From positions 124,001 to 188,000 of the forward strand of contig NZ_JAANAT010000004.1 of the NCBI RefSeq assembly GCF_011089895.1: 64,000 nucleotides of DNA. The letters run 5' to 3'. Shown here piece after piece: positions 1 through 8,974 of this stretch; within the stretch, counting starts at the first letter, position 1; each line of letters begins with the position of its first letter. The notes beneath the pieces were generated by a model. The model was not told the DNA's origin and did not search any database. It worked only from the letters and a program-made list of their open reading frames with translations. The translations under genes were made by a program, and so were the position numbers. The stretch comes from Mucilaginibacter inviolabilis. GTDB lineage: Bacteria > Bacteroidota > Bacteroidia > Sphingobacteriales > Sphingobacteriaceae.

Positions 1-2282
1 CTAAAGGGAATTTTACGGTAGATCATATCCCCGCAGGTGAGTATAAAGTTACCGCCGATTTTTTAGGGTATCAGCGGGCTACTATTGAGCATGTGATTGT
101 AAAAGATGGCAATGTATCTATCGGTGAAATAAAATTAAGCCCTGTGCCGCACCAGCTTCAGGGTGTAACCATCACGGCTAAAACCCCTACGGTTGAAAAT
201 AAGATCGATAAGATGGTTTATAACCCTCAAAACGATTTAAGCGCCCAGGGTGGTGTAGCTATTGACATATTAAAAAAGGTGCCGCAAATAACGGTTGATA
301 TTGATGGTAACGTGGAGTTGCAGGGTAATGCCAATATCCGTTTTTTGATCAACGGAAAACCTTCCAGTATTTTTGGGGCGAGTTTAGCCGACGCGCTGGC
401 CAGCATTCCAGCCAGCCAGATTAAAAGTATTGAGGTGATTACCAGTCCGGGCGCTAAATATGATGCAGCAGGTACCGGAGGTATAGTAAACATTATTTTA
501 AAGGACAGCAGAGTAGAAGGGGTAAACGGTAGTGTTAACCTATCGGCTGGTACGCGTCGCGAAAACGGGTCGTTTAACCTGAATGTGCGTAAGGGAAACT
601 TTGGTGTGAATGCTTTTTTCAGCGGTAACGCGCAGATCAACAGTAACTCGCCCAATACCCGTAACCGTGATTCAAAAGATTCGCTGAACAACAATACCAA
701 CTTGTTTCAGCAGGGCAGTAACAACTTCAGGCGGAACGGCTATCAATCGGGTCTGAATTTTACCTGGAATATTACCAAACATGATGATCTGACCGCTTCT
801 ATTGGCTTTAATCACTTTGGTAATCATGCCGATGGCTTAACGAATGAGGATTCGCGTAAAACAAGTGCTAGTGGTGCTTTACTTTCTGATACGAGCGACA
901 TCCGTAACTCCAACAGTAAGTTTAATGGTACATCTACCGATGTTAGCGTGGGGTATAAAAAAACTTTCGATAAAGAAGGACAGGAGCTTAATGTATTGTA
1001 TACTTCCAGTTTTGGCAATAATAGTTTCAGCTCTTTTCAGCAGCAGGACTATTTAAACAATGTTAAGCCTTCTACAGGTATATCAAATACCAACCCGGGT
1101 AAAGATCATGAAACCACGGTTGCTGTTGATTATACACATCCGGTAAGTAAAACTTTTACAGTAGAGACAGGCGGTAAAATTGATTTTAATAACATCAACA
1201 ACAGCGTAGCTACTTCGGTATTATCGCCGGATGGTGTGTTTGAGCCGAGCCCTGGTCAAACTTATAGCTTTAAGTATGATCGTAAAATATACGCGTACTA
1301 TTTATCAGCTTCGGCATCATTATTTAATAATTTCCTGGATGTAAAAGGTGGTTTACGCGATGAATACACGGTTACAACAGCGGATTTTCAGGGCGTTAAT
1401 ATCCCTAACTATAATATCCTGGCGCCATCGTTGGTGTTTTCGCATAAGCTGGATGCTACACAATCCATCAAGCTAAGCTATACCCGCAGGATACAGCGCC
1501 CGGATTATGGCGATCTGAACCCGTTTTTAAATATCAGCGATGTGCATAACATCAGTACCGGTAACCCTAACCTGAAACCTGAAAAAGGCGATAATTTTGA
1601 GCTTGGCTACAACAAAACTTATGATAAAGGGGCTAATATTAATATTGCCGCTTTTTATCGCCGCAATACAGATGATATACAATCGTTTACAACCTTTTAC
1701 CCTACACTGGATGTAAATGGTACTACCTATACCAACGTATCCTATAGCCAGCGATACAATTTAGGGTCAGAGATCCGTACAGGCATCAACATTTACGCTT
1801 CAGTGCCGGTTACCAGTAAACTGAGTTTGCGCACCAATATGATTTTTAGCGACAGAACCAGTAATAACCCGGGTCTTGCAAGTGTGAGTGCTTTTGCCTA
1901 TCGCTTAAACCTGAACGCACAATACAACTTTGGACATGATTTGAGTGCTGAGTTTTTTGGCAACTACAACTCGTCGCAGAAAGGCATACAAGGTACCAAC
2001 CCTAAATTTGTGTTCTATAACCTGGCCATGCGTAAAATGTTCATGAATAAAAAGGCCAGCATCGGACTTACGGCGTCAAATCCGTTTGCCAAGTATGTTA
2101 GTCAGAGTTCATCAACTTTTGGAAATGGCTTTTATCAAACCAACTTGCGCCTGGTTCCGGTGCAATCATTTGGCATCAGCCTGAGCTACAAATTTGGCAA
2201 GCTTGATTTTAAGAAAGATAACAAGGACAAAGAAGACGATAATAACAGCAATAACGACAGTCCGGCCGAAAAAGGTAAATAA
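1..2282 (+). CDS. TonB-dependent receptor-like outer membrane beta-barrel protein (5' end missing)
   Basis: The frame is open from base 3, so the gene enters from the left edge; about 759 codons are visible. The first ~35 residues (ending VTADFLGYQRATIEHV) are the end of a carboxypeptidase-regulatory-like beta-sandwich. A plug-like stretch follows (DILKKVPQITVDIDGNVEL, then IEVITSPGAKYDAAGTGGIV), then a long barrel rich in Asn, Ser and aromatic residues ending in SLSYKFGKLDFKKDNK. This order is typical of the Bacteroidota 'outer membrane beta-barrel' family (OMP_b-brl_3 type), relatives of TonB receptors that usually lack a SusD partner, and none follows here. The C-terminal tail is charged (KDNKDKEDDNNS). 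The ligand cannot be told from the sequence. A GTG at 93 is internal, not the start. Confidence 0.85.
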   Translation, partial: KGNFTVDHIPAGEYKVTADFLGYQRATIEHVIVKDGNVSIGEIKLSPVPHQLQGVTITAKTPTVENKIDKMVYNPQNDLSAQGGVAIDILKKVPQITVDIDGNVELQGNANIRFLINGKPSSIFGASLADALASIPASQIKSIEVITSPGAKYDAAGTGGIVNIILKDSRVEGVNGSVNLSAGTRRENGSFNLNVRKGNFGVNAFFSGNAQINSNSPNTRNRDSKDSLNNNTNLFQQGSNNFRRNGYQSGLNFTWNITKHDDLTASIGFNHFGNHADGLTNEDSRKTSASGALLSDTSDIRNSNSKFNGTSTDVSVGYKKTFDKEGQELNVLYTSSFGNNSFSSFQQQDYLNNVKPSTGISNTNPGKDHETTVAVDYTHPVSKTFTVETGGKIDFNNINNSVATSVLSPDGVFEPSPGQTYSFKYDRKIYAYYLSASASLFNNFLDVKGGLRDEYTVTTADFQGVNIPNYNILAPSLVFSHKLDATQSIKLSYTRRIQRPDYGDLNPFLNISDVHNISTGNPNLKPEKGDNFELGYNKTYDKGANINIAAFYRRNTDDIQSFTTFYPTLDVNGTTYTNVSYSQRYNLGSEIRTGINIYASVPVTSKLSLRTNMIFSDRTSNNPGLASVSAFAYRLNLNAQYNFGHDLSAEFFGNYNSSQKGIQGTNPKFVFYNLAMRKMFMNKKASIGLTASNPFAKYVSQSSSTFGNGFYQTNLRLVPVQSFGISLSYKFGKLDFKKDNKDKEDDNNSNNDSPAEKGK

Positions 2283-2342
2283 GCAATTGGCTTATTTACC
2301 TTTCTTTATTATAAGTTAAGGTTTGATACGGAGGAAAAATGG

Positions 2343-2972
2343 TTAACCGTTTTTGATCAGGATGCTTTCAATAATAAGGGTTGCATCTTCACAACTGTCC
2401 GTTGCGGTTTCCATCGCCATAAATACATCGGTATATTTAATGAGTTGGATGGCATCTGTTTCATTGGCCAGCAAATCGGCAAAAGCTTTATTATAAACCG
2501 CATCGGCCTGGAATTCCAGTTTTTTGATACTGCTGCAAAGTTCAAATATTCGTGCAGAGTTACCCAGGTTGTTCATGGCGTTAATCGCTTTTTCGAGCTC
2601 GGTACTGGTTTGTAGTATCAGGTTGGCCAGACTTAACATAGGAGGTGTTATTTTGGGCACATCATACAAATGTATCCTGCGCGATGCCATGGCTATACTA
2701 TCAGCTACATCGTCAATAGCAGCCGCCAGATCGCACATATCCTTACGCTGAAATGGCGATATGAGCTGTTTGCCTGATTCTGTGAATACCAGGTGGGTAA
2801 GTTCGTAGCTTTTTATCTTTAATTTATCAATATGCGTAAAGCTGTATTTTTGCTCAAAAACATCTTTTGAGTTTACAGCCATATCAAGCAACTTAGCCAT
2901 TTCGGCTACATTGGCTGCTGCCCTATTAAACAAGTCGTAAAAAATCTTATTGGAATTTGGAAGTATCGACAT
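2343..2972 (-). CDS. DUF47 (PhoU-like) family protein
   Basis: 209 residues, all-helical, matching the DUF47/PhoU-divergent family in length and pattern (KQLISPFQRKDMCDLAAAIDDVADSIA near residues 67-94, and a late ETATDSCEDATLIIESIL helix). Family members are cytoplasmic helical-bundle proteins normally encoded just before a PiT-type low-affinity phosphate transporter and thought to regulate it. No PiT gene lies beside this copy; it stands alone between a receptor gene and small hypothetical genes on the other strand. The ATG at 2972 starts at a natural N-terminus (MSILPNSNKIFYDLF). The family call is firm; its role here is inference. Confidence 0.85.
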   Translation of the reverse strand: MSILPNSNKIFYDLFNRAAANVAEMAKLLDMAVNSKDVFEQKYSFTHIDKLKIKSYELTHLVFTESGKQLISPFQRKDMCDLAAAIDDVADSIAMASRRIHLYDVPKITPPMLSLANLILQTSTELEKAINAMNNLGNSARIFELCSSIKKLEFQADAVYNKAFADLLANETDAIQLIKYTDVFMAMETATDSCEDATLIIESILIKNG

Positions 2973-3136
2973 ACACTGAACTTTATGATCCTCTTTTTTA
3001 ATATCATTAAACTAAAATGCTGTATTTTAGTTGATTAACTTGCTTAAGTCCTCAATAATATTTTGCCTAAATGTAGATATTAATTTACGTTTAAACGTCA
3101 CCTTATTGTTAATGTAATGTTAATTTAATATTATTA

Positions 3137-3394
3137 ATGACGTATATTTATAGCATGTCTAAACATCATTTACCTACTTATGCCATTGTTGAGCTGTTAA
3201 TAAGGTTATCGCAATACAATTATTTGATAGGCGATTACAAGAATCACAGTGCGTTTGATACAGGGGTGATGGTTAAAACTTCGGGAGGGAGCATCAGTTT
3301 TCCAACCCATATTGTGCTCCGGCAATTTGAAGACCCAACTACGATTAGCGATGACGAATTGTTGCAAATGGCTTTACGTTTCAGGAAAGCCTGA
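3137..3394 (+). CDS. small hypothetical protein
   Basis: 85 residues from ATG 3137, or 79 from the in-frame ATG at 3155 (MSKHHLPTYAIVELLIRL), which is as likely. No signal peptide or membrane segment. It ends in an acidic stretch followed by a basic end (TISDDELLQMALRFRKA). I do not recognise the family. It could be a short lineage-specific protein; the coding call rests on length, on being open in a region with no competing gene, and on the similarly small gene downstream on the same strand. Confidence 0.45.
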   Translation: MTYIYSMSKHHLPTYAIVELLIRLSQYNYLIGDYKNHSAFDTGVMVKTSGGSISFPTHIVLRQFEDPTTISDDELLQMALRFRKA

Positions 3395-3497
3395 TCTCCA
3401 TTCGTTATTCAGGTACTGATAAATACTTTGTAATATTTGGGGGTGGATAAAACAATATACCTGTACTCTGTATTATTATTACATAAGTTCATTATTT

Positions 3498-3698
3498 ATG
3501 AAACCCGCTGATAAACATTATAAATTTATAAACAGTAAAACTGGTTATGTAATTTATTATCATTCCATAAGCAGCGATCATACCGCCGAACAGATCAGGA
3601 CCGAATTGCAGGAAATTAAAACCAGGGTGGCCATTAAAAATGGGATATACCTTGAAACTGTTTACTGGGAAGAGTTCAAAGACGACATTAATGTTTAA
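3498..3698 (+). CDS. small hypothetical protein
   Basis: 66 residues, basic at the N-terminus (MKPADKHYKFINSKTGYVIYYHSI) and acidic at the C-terminus (YWEEFKDDINV), with an amphipathic helix between (EQIRTELQEIKTRVAIKNGIY). No signal peptide or transmembrane segment. Not recognised. The composition and helix pattern look like a real soluble small protein rather than random frame, but no function can be given. Confidence 0.45.
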   Translation: MKPADKHYKFINSKTGYVIYYHSISSDHTAEQIRTELQEIKTRVAIKNGIYLETVYWEEFKDDINV

Positions 3699-3730
3699 GC
3701 CTGTGCTTAATCATGGAAAAGATAATATAA

Positions 3731-3766
3731 AAAACCCCTGCCTTGCGGCAAGGGTAAAAAACCACA
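3731..3766 (-). terminator. GC-rich hairpin flanked by A-runs (possible minus-strand terminator)
   Basis: CCTTG-CGG-CAAGG (3741-3753) with further C/G pairing potential around it lies between AAAAAA upstream and AAAAAA downstream. Read on the minus strand the stem is followed by TTTTTT, as in an intrinsic terminator. No minus-strand gene lies directly to the right, so either a short minus-strand transcript starts in 3770-3970 or the hairpin has another role. A second imperfect stem, CTTAAGG with CCCTAAG, follows around 3781-3802. The rest of 3699-3974 holds no gene that I can see. Confidence 0.3.
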
Positions 3767-3974
3767 ACAATTGTTTAATCTTAAGGCTATGAAACCCTAA
3801 GATCAATTCCTAACTGCAATGTGGCAATCTATTTATATAACGTTGTGATAGCATAATTAGTTTTAGCCGTTTACATATTTTTAGGGGTAATGTGTTAAAC
3901 TAACTTATTTATATAGTAAATGAAAAGCAAACAAATTTCATCTTATATTTACCAATAAAACTATAAAACACACT

Positions 3975-4493
3975 ATGAGAAGATTATTACAATTTAAAGC
4001 AGGATTGCTTTTTGCATTTGTGCTTTTAACTTCGGTTGCCTTTGCACAGGATAAAAAACCAATGGCAAGCCCACGCGATAGCGTTAGCGGTAAAGCAGCG
4101 GGTTCAACCTTAACTATCAATTATGGCAGTCCATCGGTTAAGGGCCGTAAAATATGGGGCGATCTTGAGCCATGGGGTAAAGTATGGCGGGCCGGTGCCA
4201 ACGAGGCTACCACTTTTACAACAACTAAAGCAATCAAAGTTGAAGGTAAAGAGCTGGCAGCCGGTACTTATGGATTTTTCCTGATACCGAATGAGAACGG
4301 TACTTGGGCTGTTATATTTAACAAAGTGGCTAAACAATGGGGCGCTTTTAAATATGACGAAAAACAGGATGCCTTACGTGTTAACGTAAAAGTCAAAAAA
4401 GCTGCTGCACATGAGCGTTTGGTTTATACCATATCAGCTAAAGGTTTTAGTCTGCTTTGGGACACTACCGAAGTCCCTGTTTCTGTAAAATAA
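3975..4493 (+). CDS. secreted DUF2911 domain protein
   Basis: 172 residues with a signal peptide (MRRLLQFKAGLLFAFVLL, cut after VAFAQ). The rest is one DUF2911 domain: PRDSVSGKAAGSTLTINYGSPSVKGRKIWGDL, then WRAGANEATTFTTTKAIKVEGKELAAGTYGFF, both typical of the family. Members are small periplasmic or exported Bacteroidota proteins of unknown function, often found singly. A strong terminator follows at 4523, so it appears to be a one-gene unit. TATATTTA at 3944-3951 resembles a Bacteroidota -7 box but no clear -33 TTTG is present. Confidence 0.88.
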   Translation: MRRLLQFKAGLLFAFVLLTSVAFAQDKKPMASPRDSVSGKAAGSTLTINYGSPSVKGRKIWGDLEPWGKVWRAGANEATTFTTTKAIKVEGKELAAGTYGFFLIPNENGTWAVIFNKVAKQWGAFKYDEKQDALRVNVKVKKAAAHERLVYTISAKGFSLLWDTTEVPVSVK

Positions 4494-4522
4494 AAATATT
4501 TTAGGTGATTTGAACCTATAGA

Positions 4523-4545
4523 AGCCCCTTCGAGGGGCTTTTTTT
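4523..4545 (+). terminator. intrinsic terminator of the DUF2911 gene
   Basis: A 7-bp stem AGCCCCT / AGGGGCT closes a TCG loop and runs straight into seven T residues, 30 bases after the DUF2911 stop codon. This is a textbook rho-independent terminator. Confidence 0.85.
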
Positions 4546-4572
4546 ATGGCGTACTAACTCCCAATAGCCGTT

Positions 4573-4599
4573 TAATAGTAATTTAGCAAATTACTATTA
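4573..4599. promoter_or_regulatory. perfect 12-bp inverted repeat ahead of the DUF3810 gene
   Basis: TAATAGTAATTT, then the spacer AGC, then AAATTACTATTA. The arms are perfect and AT-rich, with no following T-run, and the repeat ends 19 bases before the ATG at 4619. It could be an operator or a hairpin in the 5' leader. No regulator gene is adjacent. Confidence 0.4.
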
Positions 4600-4618
4600 G
4601 CTTATACATACACCCCTG

Positions 4619-5710
4619 ATGCGTTATAATCTTAGCGAGAAACCTTTATTAAAAAGAATAGTAGTCATATTATCACTGACCCTGGCCATATTTATATTGA
4701 TGCAATTTGCCGATCATCCCGCCTGGGTTGAGCGATATTATTCAAAAGGGTTTTATATGTTTATTTGCTATGTACTGCACCCGGTTTTTAACCTGTTTCC
4801 TTTTAGTGTAGGCGATGTGGTATATATAGCTGTAATAGTATACCTCATTTATAAAACTATCGGTTTCTTTAAATTGCTTTTTAAAAAGAAGTTTAAAGAA
4901 ACGGGTTTAATGTTGCTGGGTTTGGTGATAGGGGTGCAGGTTGGCATATTAGCGTTTTATCTTTTTTGGGGGATGAACTACTTTCGGCCATCAGCAGCAG
5001 AACGGCTTAATTTACGCGATACCTCATTTACAACAGCCGATCTGCATAAAGTAACTCAACTGCTTATAGATAGCGTAAATGCCACACGGGCGCGGGTCAC
5101 TGCAGCCGATATGGCCCAAAGTAACCGTAATATTTACCAAACTGCCGAACGGGCAATACGATCCTTGTCGACCAGTTCAGCCAGCTTTGAGGCCTGGCAT
5201 CCTGGGGTTAAACCCTCCATACTCACGTTTTTGCTCAACTTTATGGGCACATCGGGTTATTATAACCCTTTTACTTCCGAAGCGCAGATCAATTACCAGA
5301 TGCCTGTTTTTAACCGGCCCTTTGTTGCCTGTCACGAAATGTCGCATCAAATGGGTTACGGTGCCGAAGATGAGGCCGATTTTGCCGGCTTTGTAGTTGC
5401 CGTGCATTCCAGGGATCGGCTGTTACGCTATTCGGCTTATCACCTGGCTGTCAGCGAATTTATGTACACGCTGGGCAGGCGTGATACAGTGGCCTATAAA
5501 GCATTAAAAGCTACTATTTCAAAGGAAGTACGCCACGATTACGCCACCGAACACAATTACTGGTTATCCTATGAGAATAAGCTCAACGCCATCAGTAGTA
5601 TTTTTTATGATAGTTTCCTAAAAGCGAATAATCAACCTAAAGGACTTGAGACTTATAACCGGATGGTATTGCTAGTTATGGCTCAGGAACGCAAAAACTG
5701 GGTTCATTAG
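4619..5710 (+). CDS. DUF3810 membrane protein with HExxH motif
   Basis: 363 residues. Three hydrophobic segments in the first ~140 residues (RIVVILSLTLAIFILMQF; FPFSVGDVVYIAVIVYLIY; LMLLGLVIGVQVGILAFYLFWG) precede a soluble domain with the zinc-protease-like motif H239-E-M-S-H243 and a nearby acidic cluster (AEDEADF) that could supply the third ligand. This is the DUF3810 family of Bacteroidota, a membrane-anchored putative gluzincin-like metallopeptidase; activity is inferred from the motif only. ATG 4619 is the natural start (MRYNLSEKPLLKR). A 12-bp palindrome sits just upstream and an inverted-repeat element just downstream. Confidence 0.8.
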   Translation: MRYNLSEKPLLKRIVVILSLTLAIFILMQFADHPAWVERYYSKGFYMFICYVLHPVFNLFPFSVGDVVYIAVIVYLIYKTIGFFKLLFKKKFKETGLMLLGLVIGVQVGILAFYLFWGMNYFRPSAAERLNLRDTSFTTADLHKVTQLLIDSVNATRARVTAADMAQSNRNIYQTAERAIRSLSTSSASFEAWHPGVKPSILTFLLNFMGTSGYYNPFTSEAQINYQMPVFNRPFVACHEMSHQMGYGAEDEADFAGFVVAVHSRDRLLRYSAYHLAVSEFMYTLGRRDTVAYKALKATISKEVRHDYATEHNYWLSYENKLNAISSIFYDSFLKANNQPKGLETYNRMVLLVMAQERKNWVH

Positions 5711-5711
5711 A

Positions 5712-5856
5712 GGTTCATTAGTTCACTGGTTCATTAGTTTATTGGTATCTGGTTGTATAACACCTGCTCATTAGCTATTGCGGTTACTAACATATAGAAA
5801 ATAAAGGGTTCATCCGCGTTTACCAATGGACGAATGAACCAGTGAGCTAATGAACT
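5712..5856. repeat. intergenic inverted-repeat element (TTCATTAG arms)
   Basis: The left arm 5712-5736 (GGTTCATTAGTTCACTGGTT and on) and right arm 5832-5856 (AATGAACCAGTGAGCTAATG) are near-perfect reverse complements separated by ~95 bases with no coding capacity. It starts two bases after the DUF3810 stop codon. Structurally it resembles other word-like inverted repeats in this window (12.8 kb, 57.0 kb, 31.9 kb), though with a different arm sequence. Confidence 0.6.
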
Positions 5857-6000
5857 AAAAAAAATGCGTCCCGGTATCTCACCCCCGGAACGCACTGCAA
5901 TATCATCAAATGATATTGTATCAACTAAATCTCAGATATCATGCTTAATGAGTACCTAAGCCCTTATAAATTTACTGTTGTAAAAAGTGCACAGTAAACA
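5857..6000 (-). ncRNA. candidate structured RNA, copy 1, ending in a GGTGAGAT-loop terminator
   Basis: On the minus strand a 9-bp stem (GCGTTCCGG / CCGGGACGC, arms 5885-5893 and 5866-5874) closes a 10-base loop containing GGTGAGAT and is followed by eight Ts (5864-5857). Just upstream is a perfect 9-bp hairpin CAATATCAT-TTG-ATGATATTG (5898-5918), preceded by GATTTAGTTGAT. The same order (TTTAGTTGAT, then the stem with loop RGGTGAGATR, then a T-run) occurs on the plus strand at 14.6-14.8 kb. The upstream boundary is a guess. I see no gene in 5711-6198 otherwise. Confidence 0.45.
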
Positions 6001-6198
6001 AAACTTTATTACTTTGTAAGTATGCTGTTTGTAGCAATAAGATTGATCAGTTTAGTATTCAATTATGAATAATTGAATGGAAACGCCTTTGTATTGTAAA
6101 CATTGTACGCTTGAACGGCAAATCTACTGTAATTATTATGAAATCATTTTAAACTTTATAATCAAAAAGTCAAATTGACCAGTAAAAATATCGTTACC

Positions 6199-8388
6199 AT
6201 GAAGTCTTATATAACTGTAATTTTAATATTTTTCCCTGGAGTAATTTTTGCTCAAATATTTAATCAAAACGAAATAAAGCGAGCAAAAGAGCAGGCAAAA
6301 GCAGTTACCATTATACGTGATAATTGGGGAGTTCCGCACATTTATGGAAAAACAGATGCCGCGGTAGTTTTTGGCTTGATGTATACCCAATGTGAAGACA
6401 ATTTTAAAGGCATCGAGCGTAATTACCTTTACCAATTAGGCAGGCAAACTGAAGCAGATGGGAATAGTAAGCTATATACAGATGTACAATTACAGCTAAT
6501 AGCCGACAGTACCGAAGCCATCAAAGATTATAAAGCCAGTGCGCCCTGGTTTAAAAAGCTCATGGATGCTTTTGCCGATGGCATCAATTATTACCTGTAC
6601 AGACACCCGGAAGTAAAACCACAGGTATTTAAGCACTTTGAACCCTGGTATGCTTTAATGTTTACCGATGGCAGTGTTGCCGCTACCGAAACCGGGGGGA
6701 TTTATCCTAACGAAACTGGATTGTTTTATAATGGCGCAGGTGAAAAACTGGGAGCCTTGAGTAGTAAATCAAGTCCAATTTATGATATGGTGAATGAGCG
6801 CGAAACCGGATCAAATGGTTTTGCAATAGCGCCATCCAAATCGGCATCGGGGCATGCTTTGTTATATATTAACCCGCATGTGCCTTTTTATTTCCGTAGT
6901 GAAGTAGAACTGGTGAGCGATGAGGGCTTACATGCCTATGGGGCGGTTACCTGGGGACAGTTTTTTATTTACCAGGGCTTTAACCAGCATTGCGGCTGGA
7001 TGCATACCAGTAGTTACGCCGATGTTGGCGACCTATATGCCGAAAAGATGAGCAAAAAAAATGGTCAGTGGTATTATGAATATAATGGCTCATTGAAGCC
7101 GGTTATTATCCGTAACCTGGTACTGAATATTAAAAACGGCGATAAGCTGGAACAAAAAACAATCACTGGTTATTATACCCATCACGGGCCTGTATTGGCG
7201 AGTCGCAATGGCAAATGGCTGGCGTTGAAAGCTAATAATCGCTCCTACAATGCCTTGCTGGAATCATGGTTGATCACTAAGGCCAATAACTTGGTTGAAT
7301 ATAAAAAGGCAATGGACCTGGTATCCAACGCCTCAAACAATACCGTTTATGCTGATGATAAGGGTAATATCGTTTTCTGGTACGGCAATTATATCCCCAG
7401 GCGGGATCCAAAGTTTGACTGGAGCCTACCCGTTGATGGCAGTACTTCGGCAACCGAATGGCAAGGTATACATGCTCTAAAAGACATTATAACCGATATA
7501 AACCCGGCTACCGGCTGGATACAGAATTGTAATTCTACACCGTATACAGCTTCCGGAGCCAGCAGTCCGGATAAAAATAACTACCCTGTTTACATGGCTC
7601 CTGACGGAGAAAATTACCGGGCCATTACTGCAATTAGATTGCTCAAAGATGCTAATCATATCACGCTTGACAGTCTGATAGCAACAGGCTATAACCATTA
7701 CCTGGCTGCTTTTGACGATCTGCTGCCACCCTTATTTACAGCTTATAACAATGCCCCGGATTCCGTTAAACAATCCCTAAGGGAACCCGTCGAGTTATTG
7801 CAGCAATGGGATAAATACAGCGCCGCAAATTCGGTAGCCAGCACCCTGGCTATTGAGTGGGGTACGGCAATGATGAAAAATTTACCTCCGCCCCAAACCG
7901 ATCAACAGAGCACTTTTATTACCCAACGTGTGAAAAAACTTGCTCAGATGGATGGTGGGCATCAGCTTGAACTTTTAACAGCCGTTTTAAAAAACCTGCA
8001 AAGCCGCTTTGGTACGTGGAAAATGCCCTGGGGGGATATAAACCGCTACCAGCGCCCTGCTGATGGCATTACCTTTGATGATAAACTATCGAGTATTCCG
8101 GTTGGGGCAACCGGATCGGGCTTTGGGCAGTTGCCATCGTTCCAGAGCCGTACCATGAATACGCAAAAACGCTATGGTTATTCGGGTAATAGTTTTGTAG
8201 CAGCTGTTGAGTTTGGTCCGCGTATAAAGGCCAAAAGTATTATTACTGGTGGGCAGTCTTTTGATGCCGGATCAAAAAACTTTACCGACCAGGCGCAAGG
8301 TTTTATTGATGGTAAGTTTAAGGATGTGTTATTTTATAAAAGTGATGTGTTGAAACATGCTCAGAAAACCTATCATCCGGGCGATTAA
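6199..8388 (+). CDS. penicillin acylase family Ntn-hydrolase, secreted
   Basis: 729 residues from the ATG at 6199, chosen because it opens a clean signal peptide (MKSYITVILIFFPGVIFAQ); a TTG at 6175 would add eight unlikely residues. Family hallmarks are IIRDNWGVPHIYGKTDAAVVFG near the mature start and TGSNGFAIAP, where Ser205 is the expected autocatalytic nucleophile that becomes the N-terminus of the beta chain. Later come SWLITKANNLVEYKKAMD and the beta-chain end. Members cleave amide bonds of acylated compounds (beta-lactam side chains, acyl-homoserine lactones, N-acyl amino acids) in the periplasm. The substrate is not determinable here. A hypothetical secreted protein follows after 36 bases. 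Confidence 0.87.
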   Translation: MKSYITVILIFFPGVIFAQIFNQNEIKRAKEQAKAVTIIRDNWGVPHIYGKTDAAVVFGLMYTQCEDNFKGIERNYLYQLGRQTEADGNSKLYTDVQLQLIADSTEAIKDYKASAPWFKKLMDAFADGINYYLYRHPEVKPQVFKHFEPWYALMFTDGSVAATETGGIYPNETGLFYNGAGEKLGALSSKSSPIYDMVNERETGSNGFAIAPSKSASGHALLYINPHVPFYFRSEVELVSDEGLHAYGAVTWGQFFIYQGFNQHCGWMHTSSYADVGDLYAEKMSKKNGQWYYEYNGSLKPVIIRNLVLNIKNGDKLEQKTITGYYTHHGPVLASRNGKWLALKANNRSYNALLESWLITKANNLVEYKKAMDLVSNASNNTVYADDKGNIVFWYGNYIPRRDPKFDWSLPVDGSTSATEWQGIHALKDIITDINPATGWIQNCNSTPYTASGASSPDKNNYPVYMAPDGENYRAITAIRLLKDANHITLDSLIATGYNHYLAAFDDLLPPLFTAYNNAPDSVKQSLREPVELLQQWDKYSAANSVASTLAIEWGTAMMKNLPPPQTDQQSTFITQRVKKLAQMDGGHQLELLTAVLKNLQSRFGTWKMPWGDINRYQRPADGITFDDKLSSIPVGATGSGFGQLPSFQSRTMNTQKRYGYSGNSFVAAVEFGPRIKAKSIITGGQSFDAGSKNFTDQAQGFIDGKFKDVLFYKSDVLKHAQKTYHPGD

Positions 8389-8424
8389 ATCACGCACTGA
8401 ACAATATATTTGGATATCAAAAAA

Positions 8425-8913
8425 ATGAAGAAATATCTCCTGATCGCCTTGCTGGCCTGTTGCAGTGTTCATGTATTTGGTCAAAGCATTACGCTGAATG
8501 ATTTGATCAATATCTCCAACCTGCCTAATGACGATGCCCATAATTATTTAGTGAACGGCAAAGGATTTAAAAACGAATACCTGCAGGATGTTAATGGCCA
8601 CACGGTTGAACACCTGCACAAAATTGCAAATAATAAAACCCAGGAAACAGTGATCATAGGCGAGGGCTATAAGCTCAGTAATGGAAGCATGTTGCGCACC
8701 GTTAGTTACAAATCGCAAACGCCGCAACACTTATTCAATTTGATAACACAGGCCAAAAGCGCCGGGTTAAAAATGAACATCCAGGGAGCTGATGCCGCCA
8801 ATAATATTTATCTTTTTGACAATAGCTTTTATCACATAGCTATATATGTTAACCGTAACAACACATTTGGGTCGTTAGAGCTGAAACAGAAGGAGTTTAT
8901 CGGTTTCGATTAA
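8425..8913 (+). CDS. secreted hypothetical protein
   Basis: 162 residues from ATG 8425, which gives a proper signal peptide (MKKYLLIALLACCSVHVFGQ); the upstream TTG at 8410 adds MDIKK only. The mature part (SITLNDLINISNLPNDDAHNYLV and on) has mixed alpha/beta character and ends GSLELKQKEFIGFD. The start of the mature region resembles short exported Bacteroidota proteins of unknown function. It follows the acylase gene closely on the same strand and may be cotranscribed. Family not recognised. Confidence 0.65.
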   Translation: MKKYLLIALLACCSVHVFGQSITLNDLINISNLPNDDAHNYLVNGKGFKNEYLQDVNGHTVEHLHKIANNKTQETVIIGEGYKLSNGSMLRTVSYKSQTPQHLFNLITQAKSAGLKMNIQGADAANNIYLFDNSFYHIAIYVNRNNTFGSLELKQKEFIGFD

Positions 8914-8974
8914 GCTTTCCCCGGTCAAAATTCAGTACAGCTTTATTATATTGCATAACCAATTGATAAAGCCT

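Noticed and set aside
227..700. Antisense open frame within the first TonB-type receptor
   Set aside because: A by-product of codon composition on the opposite strand of a well-supported gene; no start context or domain.
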